Assembly (NCBI GenBank): GCA_963798505.1
Contig: CAWCTX010000008.1
Span: 1-64,000, forward strand
Source: CAVWSM01 sp963798505
GTDB taxonomy: Bacteria; Actinomycetota; Actinomycetes; Jiangellales; Jiangellaceae
Length of the DNA stretch: 64,000 nucleotides
Direction: 5' to 3'
Shown: positions 63,685-64,000 of the stretch, in pieces
How positions within the stretch are numbered: the stretch's first letter is position 1
Layout of the letters: each line of letters begins with the position of its first letter
Translations under genes and position numbers: made by a program
Notes under the pieces: generated by a model
What the model saw: the letters and a program-made list of their open reading frames with translations, nothing else
The model's database searches: none
What the model was told of the DNA's origin: nothing

Positions 63685-64000
63685 GTGCAGGAACCCCTCA
63701 GCCTGGTGCCGGGACCAAACCCCGGAAACCCCCCTCATCCCGACATGGTGTGGATCCCCGGCGGCGAGTTCGCGATGGGCTCCGAGCACCACTACCCGGA
63801 GGAGGCGCCGGCGCATCGCGTCACCGTCGACGGGTTCTGGATGGACCGGCGCACGGTGACCAACGAGCAGTTCGCACGGTTCGTCAAGGCGACCCGGCAT
63901 GTGACGCTGGCCGAGCGTCCGGCGAACCCGGACGACTACCCCGGTGCCGACCCACAGCTGCTGGTCCCGGCGTCCACGGTGTTCGTCAACCCGGGGCGCC
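63685..64000 (+). CDS. Formylglycine-generating-enzyme-like (SUMF1) protein, 5' part
   Basis: Runs off the right edge. From GTG 63685 (or ATG 63745): MVWIPGGEFAMGSEHHYPEE, APAHRVTVDGFWMDRRTVTN, EQFARFVKATRHVTLAERPA. This is the start of the SUMF1/FGE fold, which oxidises a sulfatase cysteine to formylglycine; the copper-site cysteines lie beyond the window. A sulfatase gene would be expected nearby on the right. Confidence 0.88.
   Translation, partial: MQEPLSLVPGPNPGNPPHPDMVWIPGGEFAMGSEHHYPEEAPAHRVTVDGFWMDRRTVTNEQFARFVKATRHVTLAERPANPDDYPGADPQLLVPASTVFVNPGR

Overview
The window is high-GC, gene-dense actinobacterial chromosome. Gene content and order (rpsB-tsf-pyrH-frr-cdsA, rpsP-khpA-rimM-trmD-rplS-lepB-rnhB, rne-rplU-rpmA-obgE-proB-proA-nadD-rsfS, many GTG/TTG starts, DUF2469, DUF1707, DivIVA and ESX-like genes) fit a Propionibacteriales/Nocardioidaceae-type organism; the family-level call is inference. 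No prophage, insertion sequence, CRISPR array or plasmid function is seen, so this is mostly core chromosome with small accessory inserts.

Layout. 1-6843: a polyamine-type ABC importer (permease, ATPase, lipoprotein) divergent from an Lrp regulator, a class III aminotransferase and a DAO-family FAD oxidase, together a probable polyamine uptake and catabolism module. 7026-13046: membrane and phospholipid genes, a DivIVA-glyoxalase fusion, rlmN and phosphoketolase. 13050-17307: cdsA, frr, pyrH, tsf, rpsB. 17748-20057: an M23-like exported protein, an ESX-like small protein and a DUF1023 hydrolase. 20089-29185: xerC, dprA, comM, yraN, DUF2469, rnhB, lepB and the rpsP-rplS ribosomal operon. 29522-40594: rpsT, holA, a small GntR gene, comEC/comEA, a UTRA regulator with an orphan dTDP-glucose dehydratase, degV and leuS with an apparent Leu-codon leader peptide and attenuator. 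40717-43790: an FMN reductase/LLM monooxygenase pair, DUF1707 and two tandem small membrane paralogues, tRNA-Ala(GGC). 43952-53656: phosphatase, rsfS, nadD, a small membrane ORF, proA, a conserved hypothetical, proB, obgE, rpmA, rplU, rne. 53793-63617: a TIGR03936-type gene, an alpha-glucoside uptake operon (two permeases, lipoprotein, GH13 glucosidase) with its LacI regulator, a GNAT acetyltransferase and a TIGR03960-type radical SAM gene. 63685 to the right edge: the 5' part of a formylglycine-generating-enzyme-like gene.

Three dispersed repeat families are visible only at the nucleotide level: a 16-nt palindrome with a conserved side arm (seven copies in three gene gaps), an 18-nt HpaI-containing palindrome paired with a second inner palindrome (one complete element, two partial), and a 48-nt element present twice, once overlapping the start of the radical SAM gene. 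Several essential genes (frr, tsf, pyrH, lepB, proB, rne) carry single-base frameshifts. This points to indel errors in the sequence rather than gene decay, and those CDS coordinates span the frameshifts.
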